Positions 17,993 to 27,973 of a DNA stretch of 64,000 nt are shown piece by piece. The stretch comes from Mycolicibacterium frederiksbergense. GTDB lineage: Bacteria > Actinomycetota > Actinomycetes > Mycobacteriales > Mycobacteriaceae. Each line of letters begins with the position of its first letter. The stretch's first letter is position 1. A program made the position numbers and the translations under genes. The notes below the pieces were generated by a model, which saw only the letters and a program-made list of their open reading frames with translations, made no database searches and was not told the DNA's origin. The DNA is taken from NCBI RefSeq assembly GCF_029893345.1, contig NZ_JARXVE010000001.1, positions 620,001 through 684,000 on the forward strand, read 5' to 3'.

Positions 17993-18465
17993 TGACCACC
18001 CGGTCGAGAATGCGGATCGTCGTCGGCTCGGACGACGCAGGCTACGAGTACAAGGAAGCGCTCAAAGGCGACCTCGCCGCCGACGAACGGGTAGCCGAGA
18101 TCATCGACGTGGGCGTCGGCGCCGATGAGAACACCGCCTACCCGCACGTCGCGGTGGCGGCGGCCCGGATGGTGGCCGAGGGCGGCGCCGACCGTGCCCT
18201 GCTGGTCTGCGGCACCGGGCTGGGCGTGGCGATCAGCGCCAACAAAGTCCCAGGTATCCGTGCCGTGACCGCACACGACAGCTTCTCGGTGGAGCGCTCG
18301 GTGCTGTCCAACAACGCGCAGGTGCTCTGCTTCGGTCAACGGGTGGTCGGCTTGGAACTGGCACGCCGGCTGGCCCGCGAGTGGCTGGGTTATGAGTTCG
18401 ACCCGGCGAGCAGATCGGCTGACAAGGTCGACGCGATCTGCGGCTACGAACCGCTCTCGCAGTAG
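17992..18465 (+). CDS. derI: RpiB/LacA-family isomerase, probable D-erythrulose-4-phosphate isomerase
   Basis: The 157-residue protein is the usual RpiB size. It has the phosphate-binding start [19 protein letters not shown], the catalytic cysteine region [23 protein letters not shown] and [19 protein letters not shown]. In M. smegmatis DerI converts D-erythrulose 4-phosphate to D-erythrose 4-phosphate, which enters the pentose phosphate pathway. ATG at 17992 shares one base with the stop of derK (TGATG), and upstream in-frame codons only run into derK. It ends the island's operon. Confidence 0.88.
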   Translation: MTTRSRMRIVVGSDDAGYEYKEALKGDLAADERVAEIIDVGVGADENTAYPHVAVAAARMVAEGGADRALLVCGTGLGVAISANKVPGIRAVTAHDSFSVERSVLSNNAQVLCFGQRVVGLELARRLAREWLGYEFDPASRSADKVDAICGYEPLSQ

Positions 18466-18538
18466 CGCGTCAAGCGCCGTCGGCAGTACCCGCACGTTCG
18501 CGTGGACGTGAACGCCCCGGTTGCTCTTGAATGCGTAG

Positions 18539-19417
18539 GTGACTGACGAGCAGACCCGAAACCCAGCCCGCACAGGCGCGCTGATGGCCGTGGCCTCCAT
18601 GCTCTGCGTGCAGATCGGGCTGGCGATTGCCGTCGACTTGATCGACGATATCGGCGCGGCGGGGACGGCGTGGCTGCGCCTGGCCTGGGCCGGGGTCTTG
18701 ATGCTGGTGATCGTGCGACCCCGTCGCTCGTTCTTCACCCGGTCAGCCTTCTGGACCTGCGTCGCGCTGGGTGTGGCAACCGCCGGTGTGACGCTGTTGT
18801 TCATGGCAGCGCTGGCGCGGATCCCACTCGGCACCGCCAGCGCACTGGAGTTCCTGGGGCCGCTCGGGGTCGCCGTGGTGCACGGCAGGGGCCGGGGCAG
18901 GGTGGTCTGGCCGGGGCTTGCCGCCGCAGGTGTCCTCGTTCTCACCGAACCGTGGACCGGCAGCGTCGACGCAGCCGGCGTGCTCTATGCGTTGGGGGCG
19001 GCGCTGTGCTGGGCCGGCTACATCCTGCTGACCCAACGGGTGGGTGACGAGGTGGCCGGGGCCAACGGCCTCGCGGTATCGATGCCGGTGGCCGGGTTGG
19101 TCGCCACGGTGGTCGTCGGGCCGTCGGTGTTCGCCGACCTCACCCCACAGCTGCTGTTGATCGGCGTGGGCCTGGCGATCCTGCTGCCGGTGGTCCCGTT
19201 CTCCCTCGAACTGTCCGCACTGCGCCGCCTGACCACTGCCGCATTCGGCACGCTGATGGCCCTGGAACCGGCCTTCGCCATGCTGGTCGGCTTTGTGCTT
19301 CTCAATCAGGTGCCGGGCCCGACCGGGGTGATCGGCATCTGTCTTGTGGTGGCCGCTGGGGTCGGCGCGGCGCGCACCGGAGCGCGCGCCACGCCGATTC
19401 CAGCCGAGATCGGTTGA
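18539..19417 (+). CDS. EamA/RhtA-family exporter
   Basis: The 292-residue protein has ten predicted membrane segments in two EamA halves (about 15-140 and 150-285). Family blocks include [42 protein letters not shown] and [37 protein letters not shown]. Such proteins export amino acids or other metabolites. The start is GTG at 18539. The gene is separated from derI by 73 bases and converges on the polyamine importer, 16 bases beyond its stop. A link to tetritol metabolism is not supported. Confidence 0.87.
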   Translation: MTDEQTRNPARTGALMAVASMLCVQIGLAIAVDLIDDIGAAGTAWLRLAWAGVLMLVIVRPRRSFFTRSAFWTCVALGVATAGVTLLFMAALARIPLGTASALEFLGPLGVAVVHGRGRGRVVWPGLAAAGVLVLTEPWTGSVDAAGVLYALGAALCWAGYILLTQRVGDEVAGANGLAVSMPVAGLVATVVVGPSVFADLTPQLLLIGVGLAILLPVVPFSLELSALRRLTTAAFGTLMALEPAFAMLVGFVLLNQVPGPTGVIGICLVVAAGVGAARTGARATPIPAEIG

Positions 19418-19433
19418 CTCGTCGTGAGAAGGC

Positions 19434-20279
19434 TCAGACGTCGATGCGCTTGCGTCGATACAGCGTCCCGGCCATCAGCAACAGCAGGCTGATCACCAGG
19501 ATCGCCGTGGCGAGCACATTGATCTGTGGGGGTACCGCTGCCTTGACCGCCGCGTTGACGAACAGCGGATAGGTGACCGTGGAGCCGCTGACGAAATAGG
19601 TGACTATGAAGTCGTCGAGCGACAACGCGAACGACAGCATCGCGGCGGCCACGATGCCCGGAACGATCAGCGGCAGCGTTACTTTGAAAAACGTGCGGGT
19701 CGGGCTGGCGCCGAGGTCCATCGACGCATCCTCGAGCGTCCAGTCGAATCCGCGCACCCGTGCCCGCACCGTCATCGCGATGAAGCTGATCTGGAATGCG
19801 ATGTGGGCGATCACGATCGTGGCGTACCCGGTCGCCCAGTGCAGATCGAGGAACAGCGTCAGCAACGAGGCACCCATCACCACCTCGGGTGCGGTCAACG
19901 GCAACACCAGGAAGGTATCGACGGCCTTCTGTCCGCGGAATCGTTGACGCACCAGGGCAATCGCCACCAATGTGCCCAGCACCAGGGCGATTGCGGTGGA
20001 CACCGCGGCGACGTTGAGGCTGAGCTTCAGGGCCTCGGCGAGGGCCGGATACTTGAACGGGTGGGCCCAGTTGTCGAGGGTGAAACCCTGCCAGGTGTAG
20101 TTGAACTTGCCTGCCGGGTTGTTGAACGAGAACAGCACGATCACGAAGATCGGCAGGAACAGATAGAGCAACACCAGGCCGGCGACGATCCGCAAGGTGA
20201 GGTCACCCCATTTCGGGGACCCCTTTACGACCCTGCGTTCCGGCGAGTTGATCGCGGCTTCGACGGCGGCTCCTGTCAT
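19434..20279 (-). CDS. potC: Polyamine-type ABC transporter permease (PotC-like)
   Basis: The 281-residue protein has six membrane segments and the EAA loop WTLEDASMDLGASPTRTFFKVTLPLIVPGIVAAAMLSFALSLDDFIVTYFVSG, characteristic of PotC. ATG at 20279 overlaps the stop of the upstream permease (ATGA); longer readings of the frame only extend into that gene. It is the last gene of a potA-potD-potB-potC operon read on the minus strand. Confidence 0.92.
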   Translation of the reverse strand: MTGAAVEAAINSPERRVVKGSPKWGDLTLRIVAGLVLLYLFLPIFVIVLFSFNNPAGKFNYTWQGFTLDNWAHPFKYPALAEALKLSLNVAAVSTAIALVLGTLVAIALVRQRFRGQKAVDTFLVLPLTAPEVVMGASLLTLFLDLHWATGYATIVIAHIAFQISFIAMTVRARVRGFDWTLEDASMDLGASPTRTFFKVTLPLIVPGIVAAAMLSFALSLDDFIVTYFVSGSTVTYPLFVNAAVKAAVPPQINVLATAILVISLLLLMAGTLYRRKRIDV

Positions 20280-21151
20280 ACCAAATCCTCCGTGCCGAGC
20301 GCCCGGGTGTAGAGCAGCACACCGACCAGGATGATGGCCATCAGCACCATGCTGAGCGCGGCTGCCGCAGGGTAATCCTTGACCACCAGGAACTGCTTCT
20401 GAATGACGTTGCCGATCATGCTGGTCTGTGTGCTGCCCAGATAGTCGGCGTTGATGAAGTCGCCGGCCGCCGGGATGAACACCAGCATGCTGCCGGCCAA
20501 TACGCCGGGCATCGACAGCGGCAGAATGACTTTCGTGAAGCTGCGCCGGTTGGACGAGTACAGATCCTTGGAGGCCTCGATCAGTCGCGGGTCGATTTTC
20601 TCCAGGCTGACGTACAGCGGCAGGATCATGAAGATGATCCAGTTGTAGGTCAGCCCGCCGATCACCGCCCAACTGGTCGACAGCAATCGTCCCTCGCTGG
20701 GCAACAACCCGATGGAGCCGAGTGCACTCACAACCCAGCCGTCATCCGCCAGGATCGTCTTCCAGGCCAGTGTCCGGATCAGGAACGTGACGAAGAACGG
20801 CAGGATGACCAGGCCGAGAATGAGGTTCTTGTACCGGCCGGCCTTGAACGCGATGACATATGCCAACGGGAAGGCCAGCATCGCGCACAGCACCGTGGCG
20901 GCCAGGGCATACCCGAATGTCCGCAGGATCTGGTCCTGGTAGTGGCTGAACGCATCCGTGTAGTTGCTGAAGTTCCAGTCGAATGTCAGCGTCGGCAGGT
21001 AGACCGAACCGCCGGATGTGGACAACGAGGTGCGTGCCAGCGAGAAGAACGGCACCACGAAAAAGATCCCGAGGTACACCAGCGCCGGCAGGATCATCAG
21101 GTACGGAGCGACCTTGCTTCGCTGCCGACTGCTGGTGGCTACGCCTGCCAT
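20276..21151 (-). CDS. potB: Polyamine-type ABC transporter permease (PotB-like)
   Basis: The 291-residue protein has six membrane segments beginning with VAPYLMILPALVYLGIFFVVPFFSLARTSLS. The EAA-type loop is LIEASKDLYSSNRRSFTKVILPLSMPGVLAGSMLVFIPAAGDFINADYLG. It lies 5 bases downstream of the binding-protein gene and overlaps potC by 4 bases. With PotC it forms the membrane channel. Confidence 0.92.
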   Translation of the reverse strand: MAGVATSSRQRSKVAPYLMILPALVYLGIFFVVPFFSLARTSLSTSGGSVYLPTLTFDWNFSNYTDAFSHYQDQILRTFGYALAATVLCAMLAFPLAYVIAFKAGRYKNLILGLVILPFFVTFLIRTLAWKTILADDGWVVSALGSIGLLPSEGRLLSTSWAVIGGLTYNWIIFMILPLYVSLEKIDPRLIEASKDLYSSNRRSFTKVILPLSMPGVLAGSMLVFIPAAGDFINADYLGSTQTSMIGNVIQKQFLVVKDYPAAAALSMVLMAIILVGVLLYTRALGTEDLV

Positions 21152-21156
21152 CGGCG

Positions 21157-22350
21157 TCAGCCGCCGGTAACCGCGGCGTACAGAGCGCTGAACTCCTGCG
21201 TCTGCTCGTCGGTCAGGGCGGCCCAGGACTTGAGGTTGTCCAAAATTGAGGCCGGCGGGTTGATCAGCGGGTTCTTGGCCATCGCCGGGTTGATCTTGGC
21301 CAACTCATCGGTCATATCGGTGAGCACCGGCACAAACTGCGTGAAGGCCACCAGCTTGGCGTAGTTGGGCCGGTCGTAGATGTAGTCGATCCAGGCCTCG
21401 GCGGCCTTCTGGTTCTGCGTGGTGTAGGGGATCACCATGGTGTCGATGAACCAGTCGCCGCCGGATTCGGGTACCACGAAGTGCAGGTCTGGGTTGTCTG
21501 CCTGCAACTGCACCACGTCACCCGAGTAGGCCTGGGCGACAGCGATATTGCCCGCGGCCAGATCATCGGCGTAGTCGTTGCCGGTGAACTTGCGGATCTG
21601 GCCCTTGTCCTTCTGCTCGCGGATGAGGTCGACGGCCTTGGTGATGGTTTCGGTGGTCGGGTTCTCCGGCGAATTGCCCTGAGACTGCATGATCATGCCG
21701 AGTCCGTCCTGGACATCGGAGAGCAGGCTGACCCGACCCTTGAACGCCGGATCCCAGAGATCTTCGATCTTGGTGATGTCGCGTCCGGTCGCAGCCTTGT
21801 TGTAGGCGAGACCGACCATGCCGGTCATATACGGTGCGGTGACCTTGCGGCCCGGGTCAATCTGGGAGTTGAGCAGATCGGGACGCAGGTTCTTCTTGTT
21901 GGGGACCCGGGACTCCCGGATCTCGTTGAGCCAGCCGAGGCCGTGGATGCGGGCGGCCATGAACTCGGTGGGAATCACCAGATCGCTACCAATGTCCTGC
22001 TTGCGGGACAGCGGTTCCTTGACTTTGGCGAACCACTGCTCGTTGTCGTTGAAGTCCTCCTTGTAGTCCACCGTCAGGCCGGACGCCTTCTGGAACCCAG
22101 CGACGAATCCGTCGGCCATGTACAGCGGCCAGTTCGACACTCGCAGCATGCCGCTAGCCGGTGAACCGTCGTCGGGTGCCGTCGAAGAGGATGGGGCGCT
22201 GGACTTTTCGCCCGAGCCGCATGCGGCCAGGACCGCGGGGCCCAGGGCCAGCGCGGCAGCGGCGGCGGCGCCTCGCCCCAGGAATCGGCGACGCGACGAA
22301 CGGTTCGCGGCCAACTGGGCCAGCAGACGGGGATCGGTGTAGTCGGGCAT
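21157..22350 (-). CDS. potD: Polyamine-type ABC transporter binding protein (PotD-like), Tat lipoprotein
   Basis: The 397-residue protein has a twin-arginine signal SSRRRFLGRGAAAAAALALGPAVLAAC that ends in a lipobox Cys at about residue 44. It should be exported folded and lipid-anchored. The mature part has PotD features: LRVSNWPLYM, DYKEDFNDNEQWFAKV, YMTGMVGLAYN and VVPESGGDWFIDTMVIPYTTQNQKAAEAWIDYIYDRPNYA. Substrate is spermidine, putrescine or a related amine by family. The gene lies between potA and potB. Confidence 0.92.
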   Translation of the reverse strand: MPDYTDPRLLAQLAANRSSRRRFLGRGAAAAAALALGPAVLAACGSGEKSSAPSSSTAPDDGSPASGMLRVSNWPLYMADGFVAGFQKASGLTVDYKEDFNDNEQWFAKVKEPLSRKQDIGSDLVIPTEFMAARIHGLGWLNEIRESRVPNKKNLRPDLLNSQIDPGRKVTAPYMTGMVGLAYNKAATGRDITKIEDLWDPAFKGRVSLLSDVQDGLGMIMQSQGNSPENPTTETITKAVDLIREQKDKGQIRKFTGNDYADDLAAGNIAVAQAYSGDVVQLQADNPDLHFVVPESGGDWFIDTMVIPYTTQNQKAAEAWIDYIYDRPNYAKLVAFTQFVPVLTDMTDELAKINPAMAKNPLINPPASILDNLKSWAALTDEQTQEFSALYAAVTGG

Positions 22351-22418
22351 GGGCGACCTTTCTTGACTTCGGGCGCTTTCGTCGTGGAAGGAGGGGAAGC
22401 GGCCAGGCTGCCGCGAGC

Positions 22419-23666
22419 CTAGGCGTCGTCGAGCATCTCTTCGAGGTCTTCGGTGGTGGGGATGTCCGCGGCGGGCAGTACCCGCGACGCCTCCGGTGCC
22501 CAGCTCACGTGCACCCGATCACCCGGGCGCAGCAAGGGAAGGTGCTGCTCCGGCCCGACATGAGCGATGATCGTCGAATCATCCGGTGCGGCAAGGGAAA
22601 GCCGCACCACCGGGCCCTGGAAGGTGAAGTCCTTGACCGTGGCGGACACGGTCGCCACATCGCCGGTCGGTTGGTCGAGCGACACCCGCACCCGCTCGGG
22701 GCGGACCATCAAGGTGGCGTGGCCGCCCGGTTCGATCGTGGTATCGCCGGGTTTGGCCTTGAGCGTCGTGCCGAGTACCTCGACCTCAACGAAATCGCGG
22801 TTGACCCGCCCGGTCTGCCGACCCGGCCACAAGTTGGCCTGACCGATGAAGCTGGCCACGAAAACCGTTGCCGGACGGTCGTAGATCTCGGTCGGGCTGC
22901 CGATCTGCTCGACGTTTCCGTTGTTCATCACCGCGATCCGGTCGCTCATGGTGAGCGCCTCTTCCTGATCATGGGTGACGTAGATGAAGGTGATGCCGAC
23001 CTCGCGCTGGATGCGTTTGAGTTCGAACTGCATCGCGTGGCGCAGCTTGAGATCAAGGGCACCGAGCGGCTCGTCGAGCAGCAGCGCACTGGGGTAGTTG
23101 ACCAGCGCGCGGGCCAGCGCCACTCGCTGCTGTTGGCCACCGGAGAGCTGGCCAGGCTTGCGCTTGGCGAAATCGGTGAGGCGGACGATTTCCAGCAGCT
23201 CGTCGACGCTGCGTTTGATCTCCGCTTCATTTATCTTGGCGGACTTCTTCCGACTGCGCGGCCCGTAGGCGACGTTGTCCCACACCGTCATGTGCGGAAA
23301 CAACGCGTAGTGCTGGAAGACGGTGTTGACGTTGCGCTTGTGCGGTGGCACGCGCGAAACGTCAACGCCCTCCAACCGGATCGCACCCTCTGTGGGGCTT
23401 TCGAATCCGGCGATCATGCGCAGCGTCGTGGTCTTCCCGCAGCCGGACGGGCCGAGCATCGAGAAGAATTCGCCCGACGCGATGGAAAAGTCAGCATCCG
23501 CCACTGCCACGTAATCGGCGAACCGTTTCGTGACGTGGTCGATCTCAATGACGGGCGTACCACTGGTAAGTGGCGCGCCATCCTGCCCCGTCGATTCATC
23601 GACGGCGGTGGTATCTGGGCCGGTCAGCGGTCTCCTCCTCCGGTTCAGCCGTGGTTGGTAAACCAT
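22419..23666 (-). CDS. potA: Polyamine-type ABC transporter ATP-binding protein (PotA-like)
   Basis: The product (415 residues from ATG 23666) has Walker [11 protein letters not shown]-loop [11 protein letters not shown], signature [15 protein letters not shown], Walker [25 protein letters not shown] and a TOBE domain with RPERVRVS. An in-frame ATG at 23783 would add 39 residues without family similarity, so 23666 is preferred. This is the first gene of the pot operon. The 241 bases upstream hold an inverted repeat (23721-23763). Confidence 0.9.
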   Translation of the reverse strand: MVYQPRLNRRRRPLTGPDTTAVDESTGQDGAPLTSGTPVIEIDHVTKRFADYVAVADADFSIASGEFFSMLGPSGCGKTTTLRMIAGFESPTEGAIRLEGVDVSRVPPHKRNVNTVFQHYALFPHMTVWDNVAYGPRSRKKSAKINEAEIKRSVDELLEIVRLTDFAKRKPGQLSGGQQQRVALARALVNYPSALLLDEPLGALDLKLRHAMQFELKRIQREVGITFIYVTHDQEEALTMSDRIAVMNNGNVEQIGSPTEIYDRPATVFVASFIGQANLWPGRQTGRVNRDFVEVEVLGTTLKAKPGDTTIEPGGHATLMVRPERVRVSLDQPTGDVATVSATVKDFTFQGPVVRLSLAAPDDSTIIAHVGPEQHLPLLRPGDRVHVSWAPEASRVLPAADIPTTEDLEEMLDDA

Positions 23667-23720
23667 CGCGGATTCTTCCGCCCTTCGCAAGGGATTCCGC
23701 AACGATTTAACATTTCTACA

Positions 23721-23763
23721 ATGGAATCCTTCGTCCAGTGGGTGCTTTGCAACGAGATTCCAT
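23721..23763. promoter_or_regulatory. Inverted repeat upstream of the pot operon
   Basis: ATGGAATC (23721-23728) and GATTCCAT (23756-23763) are perfect inverted copies separated by 27 bases, in the promoter region of potA. The spacing could fit a dimer of dimers or a looped site. No recognised regulator gene is adjacent, so the role is open. Confidence 0.3.
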
Positions 23764-23907
23764 AGTGTGGGATTCACGGCCACGGCCGGTCAGGTCGACC
23801 TTCGGCCATGGTGGGAAGCGACTCCTCGCTCGAGTCTCGCAGTTCACGCGGGTGTTACAGCGCGAAACCGGAGACGTGGGTCTGCACGCAGACCGGGAGC
23901 TGTCGGG

Positions 23908-25374
23908 TCAGCCCCACTCGTGGTTCATCGCGCGCGATTCCGACAAAGTGTGCACCGAATCGCTGTGCCGGTCGGGCGCACGCGAAACAGCGATCAGGAC
24001 CATCGCCAACCCAGCGGTGACCGCTCCGGCGACGAAGATCGTCACGAAGCTGATTTCCGAGGGCACCGTGCTGTGCCCGAGCAGCACCGCCACGATCGCG
24101 GCGGCCGCCGAGCTGCCAATGGTGCGGGCGATGGCGTTCATGCTGGTGGCAATGCCGGTTTCAGTCGTATCCACCTCGCTGACGACGAGCGCAGGCAGCG
24201 CGCCGTAGCCGAGGCTGATGTAGGCGTTGGCCAGCATGCCGGCCAGGACGACCTGCCAGGCATGGTCATGGGCGACGGCGAGCATGACGAACCCCGCGAT
24301 GCCGGCCACGGCGGCCACCATCAGCACCCGCCGAGCGCCGTAGCGGTCGATGAAACGCCCACTCACCAGTGCCACCACAAATCCGGTGAGCGCCCCGGGT
24401 AACAGGAAGTAGAGACTGACCTGCAGCACGCTGGCCCCGAATCCATAGCCGGCGGACTGCCGTGACATCTGTACGAACTGGGTGAGGCCGAGAAACGCGA
24501 AGTACAGACCCATCCCGACCAGAACGGTGGCCAAGTTGGTCAGCAGGATGGGCCGTCGGGTCAGCATCGCGGTCGACACCAGGGGATGGGTGGCGCGTCG
24601 TTCCCACCACCACCAGGCGATCAGCACCGCGACACCGCCGATCAGCACAACGACCGTGCGCGGATGGCCCCAACCCCAGGCGTTGCCCTGGGTGATTGCC
24701 AGTAGTACCGAGGACAGTCCGACCGCCAGTCCCGCGGCGCCCAGCCAATCAATGGCGCCACCGGCCTTTGGCCGGCGGGTGGGTACGACCACGGTTGCAA
24801 TCACCATCACCACCGCGGTGAATGCGGTGGTGAGCCAGAAGACCCGGTGATACCCGGCGTCGCCGGACATCAACAGGCCGGTGACTACCAGCCCGGCACC
24901 GCCGCCGAAGCCCAGCGTTCCGGACAACACCGACATGGCTCCGACCAGCCGATCCTCGGTGAGTTCCTCGCGCAGGATGGCGATGCTGATCGGGTAGAGC
25001 GCGTAGGAGGCGCCCTGCAGAATGCGGGCCGCCACCAGAAGCGGTAGCGAGGCGGTGAGCGCGGCCAGCACCGACCCGGCCAGCACCACCGCCAGTACGC
25101 CCAGCAACACCCGCTTCTTGCTGTACAAATCGGCGAGCCGCCCGATCAGTGGCGTCGAGGCGGCCGCGGCCAACAGGTTCGCGGTGACGGCCCAGCTGAC
25201 CGCCACCGATGAGGTGTGCAGCTGGGCAGCGATGATGCCCAGGATGGGCACCACGGCCGTCTGCAGGATGGCGACGGTGAGGGCAACCACGCTCAGTCCG
25301 GCGATCAATACCGCGGGGTGGCGGTGCACCGAGGGGCTGTCAGCCGCGGACCGGGTGGTTGCGGTCCTGGCCAC
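23908..25374 (-). CDS. MFS transporter, drug:H+ antiporter (DHA2-like)
   Basis: The product (488 residues from GTG 25374) has about fourteen membrane segments, as in DHA2 exporters. Visible family motifs are the loop 2-3 motif LIGRLADLYSKKRVLLGVLAVVLAGS and the segment-5 motif region LGFGGGAGLVVTGLL. The C-terminal half has VVALVSGRFIDRYGARRVLMVAAVAGIAGF. GTG 25374 has GGAG 6-9 bases upstream; an earlier in-frame GTG at 25440 has no comparable site. The substrate is unknown. The gene is divergent from the NCS1 permease. Confidence 0.87.
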   Translation of the reverse strand: MARTATTRSAADSPSVHRHPAVLIAGLSVVALTVAILQTAVVPILGIIAAQLHTSSVAVSWAVTANLLAAAASTPLIGRLADLYSKKRVLLGVLAVVLAGSVLAALTASLPLLVAARILQGASYALYPISIAILREELTEDRLVGAMSVLSGTLGFGGGAGLVVTGLLMSGDAGYHRVFWLTTAFTAVVMVIATVVVPTRRPKAGGAIDWLGAAGLAVGLSSVLLAITQGNAWGWGHPRTVVVLIGGVAVLIAWWWWERRATHPLVSTAMLTRRPILLTNLATVLVGMGLYFAFLGLTQFVQMSRQSAGYGFGASVLQVSLYFLLPGALTGFVVALVSGRFIDRYGARRVLMVAAVAGIAGFVMLAVAHDHAWQVVLAGMLANAYISLGYGALPALVVSEVDTTETGIATSMNAIARTIGSSAAAAIVAVLLGHSTVPSEISFVTIFVAGAVTAGLAMVLIAVSRAPDRHSDSVHTLSESRAMNHEWG

Positions 25375-25502
25375 GTCAGCTCCGATCGTTAGCTCATCTC
25401 GATGTTCATCGATTATGGACTGAGCGCGCCACAGAGCCACAAAGGGGACCGGCCGTCGAATCGGCAGGCGCCGGCGTGCCGAAGACGTGGTCGAATAACG
25501 AG

Positions 25503-26891
25503 ATGGCTTTCGGAGTCAATGCGCTCAACGCATCCGCTTTCAGCGGGCGCCGCCCGACCGGCGCGGGTGATCTGACCGTGGAGACCCACGGGATCGCACC
25601 CCTGGCCCAGGACCAGCGCTATGGGCACCCGGCCCGGCTGTTCACGGTGTGGTTCGCACCGCAGGTCAATATGACCGGTGTCTTCACCGGAACGTTGGCG
25701 ATCACCCTCGGCCTGGGATTCTGGTTGGGGCTGGTGGCCATGCTGATCGGCACCGTATTGGGTTCGGTGGTGGTGGCCTATCTGTCGACGTGGGGACCGC
25801 GCACCGGTGCGGGCCAACTTCCCAACGCCCGCATGGCATTTGGCGGGCTCGTCGTGGTGCCCGGAATCCTGCAGTGGGGATCGTCGATCGCCTGGGACGC
25901 CTTGGTCGGCCTGTTCGGTGGGGAAGCACTCGCGGTGCTGCTGGGCATCCCGTTCTGGAGCGCGGTGCTGATCGTCCTGGCCGTGCAGGGTGTCGTCGGT
26001 TTCTTCGGCTACGAGGTGATCCACCGGTTGCAGGCCGTGCTGACCGTGATCCTGTTCCTGACGTTCCTGGTGTTCGCCGCCAAACTGGTCGTCGGCCATG
26101 ACATCGTCGTCGCACCCTCGGTGGCCGGGGCCGATCTGGCCGGAGCATTCGTCTTCGAGGTCACCATCGCGCTGAGCCTGGCGATCTCCTGGGCCAGCTA
26201 TGCCGCCGATTTCAGTCGCTACCTGCCGGCGACCTCGTCAAGGTGGCAGGTATTCGGGTACTCGTTCGCCGGGATCGTGTTGGCCTACATCTTCGTTCAG
26301 GCCATCGGGATCGCGGCCGCAGCGGTGATCGGTGAGCACACCGCCGACGGCGTGAACACTGTCATGGGCGGGGGCCTGCTCGGCGGGCTGGCATTGCTCA
26401 CCATCGCGTTGGCCGCGATCGGGTCGGGGGTGATGAATGACTACAGCGGCTCACTGGCCTTGCAGACCGTCGGAGTGCGGGTCCGCCGACCGGTCTCGGC
26501 GGTGATCGTGACGGCGCTGGCCTTCGGCTTGATCCTGTGGCTGCACGCCGCCGACACCGCCACCCGGTTCACCGATGTCCTGCTGCTGGTCAGTTATTGG
26601 ATTCCGGCGTTTGTCGCGGTGGTCGTGGTGGATTGGGTGATTCGTACCCGCGGACGCGCCACGATCGATCCAAGTGCCGAGCCGACCCGGGGACGTGACG
26701 CAGCGGCGGCGCTGATCGCCTTCCTGGTGGCCTACGCGATGGCGGTGCCGTTCATGAACACCACGCTGATCCAGGGTGCGGTGGCCACCGCGTGGCACGG
26801 TGCCGACATCGCATACTTCGTCAATTTTCTTGCGGCGCTGCTAGTTTACGGTGGCTATCGGCTACTGACACAGCGGGTGCGGTCGAATTAG
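25503..26891 (+). CDS. NCS1-family permease (cytosine/purine type)
   Basis: The 462-residue protein has about twelve membrane segments. NCS1 blocks are visible: ETHGIAPLAQDQRYGHPARLFTVWFAPQVNMTGVFTGTLAITLGLGFW, PRTGAGQLPNARMAFG and SWASYAADFSRYLPATSS. It imports a nucleobase or related compound with a cation. ATG at 25503 is used because the upstream extension (to 25359) overlaps the divergent MFS gene and lacks similarity. Its stop overlaps the convergent dehydrogenase by 4 bases. Confidence 0.88.
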   Translation: MAFGVNALNASAFSGRRPTGAGDLTVETHGIAPLAQDQRYGHPARLFTVWFAPQVNMTGVFTGTLAITLGLGFWLGLVAMLIGTVLGSVVVAYLSTWGPRTGAGQLPNARMAFGGLVVVPGILQWGSSIAWDALVGLFGGEALAVLLGIPFWSAVLIVLAVQGVVGFFGYEVIHRLQAVLTVILFLTFLVFAAKLVVGHDIVVAPSVAGADLAGAFVFEVTIALSLAISWASYAADFSRYLPATSSRWQVFGYSFAGIVLAYIFVQAIGIAAAAVIGEHTADGVNTVMGGGLLGGLALLTIALAAIGSGVMNDYSGSLALQTVGVRVRRPVSAVIVTALAFGLILWLHAADTATRFTDVLLLVSYWIPAFVAVVVVDWVIRTRGRATIDPSAEPTRGRDAAAALIAFLVAYAMAVPFMNTTLIQGAVATAWHGADIAYFVNFLAALLVYGGYRLLTQRVRSN

Positions 26892-27958
26892 GTGCGGGGG
26901 AGCGCGGACAGCACGTGCTCGGTGAACACCGAGGTGGACGCGGTGCCACCGATGTCGGCGGTACCCACGCCGGCATCCAGGGTGTGACGGACCGCTTCCT
27001 CGATATGCCCGGCCGCGACACTGAGCATGGGGGTACCGTCGTCGCGGTCGGACAGCCACCGCAGCAGCATGGCGGTCGAGAGGATCATCGCCACAGGATT
27101 GGCGATGCCGAGTCCGGCTATATCGGGTGCCGAGCCGTGGGCGGCTTGGGCCATCGCCTGGGAGTGCGATGCATTGATCGACGGTGCCATCCCCAGCGAG
27201 CCGCTCAGTTGCCCGGCCAGGTCGGACAGGATGTCGCCGAACATGTTCTCGGCCACGATCACATCGAAGTCGCCGGGGTGGCTGACCAGTCGCGCTGCCA
27301 GTGCGTCGATGTGCTCGCCGCGAATCTCGATATCGGGGTAATTCTGGCCAATTGTCAGGCAGGCGTCGCGGAACAGCCCGGTGGTCTTGGCCAGGACATT
27401 GGTCTTGTGCGCGATGGTCACCGACCTGCGCCGCGTCATCGCCAGCCGGAATGCCTGATCGGCGATGCGTTCACACGCTGCTCGGGTGAAGACGGCAACG
27501 GCGAGCGCAACATCGGGTGTGGGCATGAATTCGCCTGCGCCCTCGTACATGTTGCGGTCCGCGTAGAACCCTTCGGTGTTCTCCCTGACGATCACCACAT
27601 CGAGGTTCGGGCAGACCGCCTTGACGGATTCGCTCAGGGTGCGGGCCGGACGGATATTGGCGAACAGGTTGTAGCGCTTGCGGATTGCTCCGCCGGGTGA
27701 CAAAGTGCCGCGGAACTGTTCGGGGTATCCGGCGTTGTCGTGTGGGCCGAGGATCCATCCGGCCAGTCCGTCGAGGGCATCGAGTGTGGATTCGGGCAAT
27801 GGAGTTCCGAATTCGCCGATCGCCTCCAGACCAAATGGCAATGTGCGCCACTGCACGCCGACCGAGACACTCGCCAAAGCCTGTTCGGCGATCCGGGTGG
27901 CCGACGCCACGATCTCGGGCCCAATACCGTCGCCGGCCAACACTCCCAGCGTCAGCAT
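26888..27958 (-). CDS. Isocitrate/isopropylmalate dehydrogenase family (tartrate dehydrogenase-like)
   Basis: The 356-residue beta-decarboxylating dehydrogenase has the N-terminal LGVLAGDGIGPEI and substrate-binding arginines in AIRKRYNLFANIRPAR. It also has IVRENTEGFYADRNMYEG, AHKTNVLAKTTGLFRD, the metal-binding ENMFGDILSDLAGQLSGSLG and the NAD-binding AAHGSAPDIAGLGIANPVAMILSTAMLL. The MILS form of the last block and the short size favour a tartrate- or isopropylmalate-like enzyme over isocitrate dehydrogenase; the exact acid is unknown. It lies 15 bases downstream of a hydrolase gene and is probably co-transcribed with it. Confidence 0.85.
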   Translation of the reverse strand: MLTLGVLAGDGIGPEIVASATRIAEQALASVSVGVQWRTLPFGLEAIGEFGTPLPESTLDALDGLAGWILGPHDNAGYPEQFRGTLSPGGAIRKRYNLFANIRPARTLSESVKAVCPNLDVVIVRENTEGFYADRNMYEGAGEFMPTPDVALAVAVFTRAACERIADQAFRLAMTRRRSVTIAHKTNVLAKTTGLFRDACLTIGQNYPDIEIRGEHIDALAARLVSHPGDFDVIVAENMFGDILSDLAGQLSGSLGMAPSINASHSQAMAQAAHGSAPDIAGLGIANPVAMILSTAMLLRWLSDRDDGTPMLSVAAGHIEEAVRHTLDAGVGTADIGGTASTSVFTEHVLSALPRT

Positions 27959-27973
27959 GGTCTCTCCTCCAGG

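Noticed and set aside
22161..23765. 534-residue plus-strand reading frame opposite potA and the 5' end of potD
   Set aside because: It is antisense to potA and potD, both of which carry clear family motifs, and it has shadow-frame composition.
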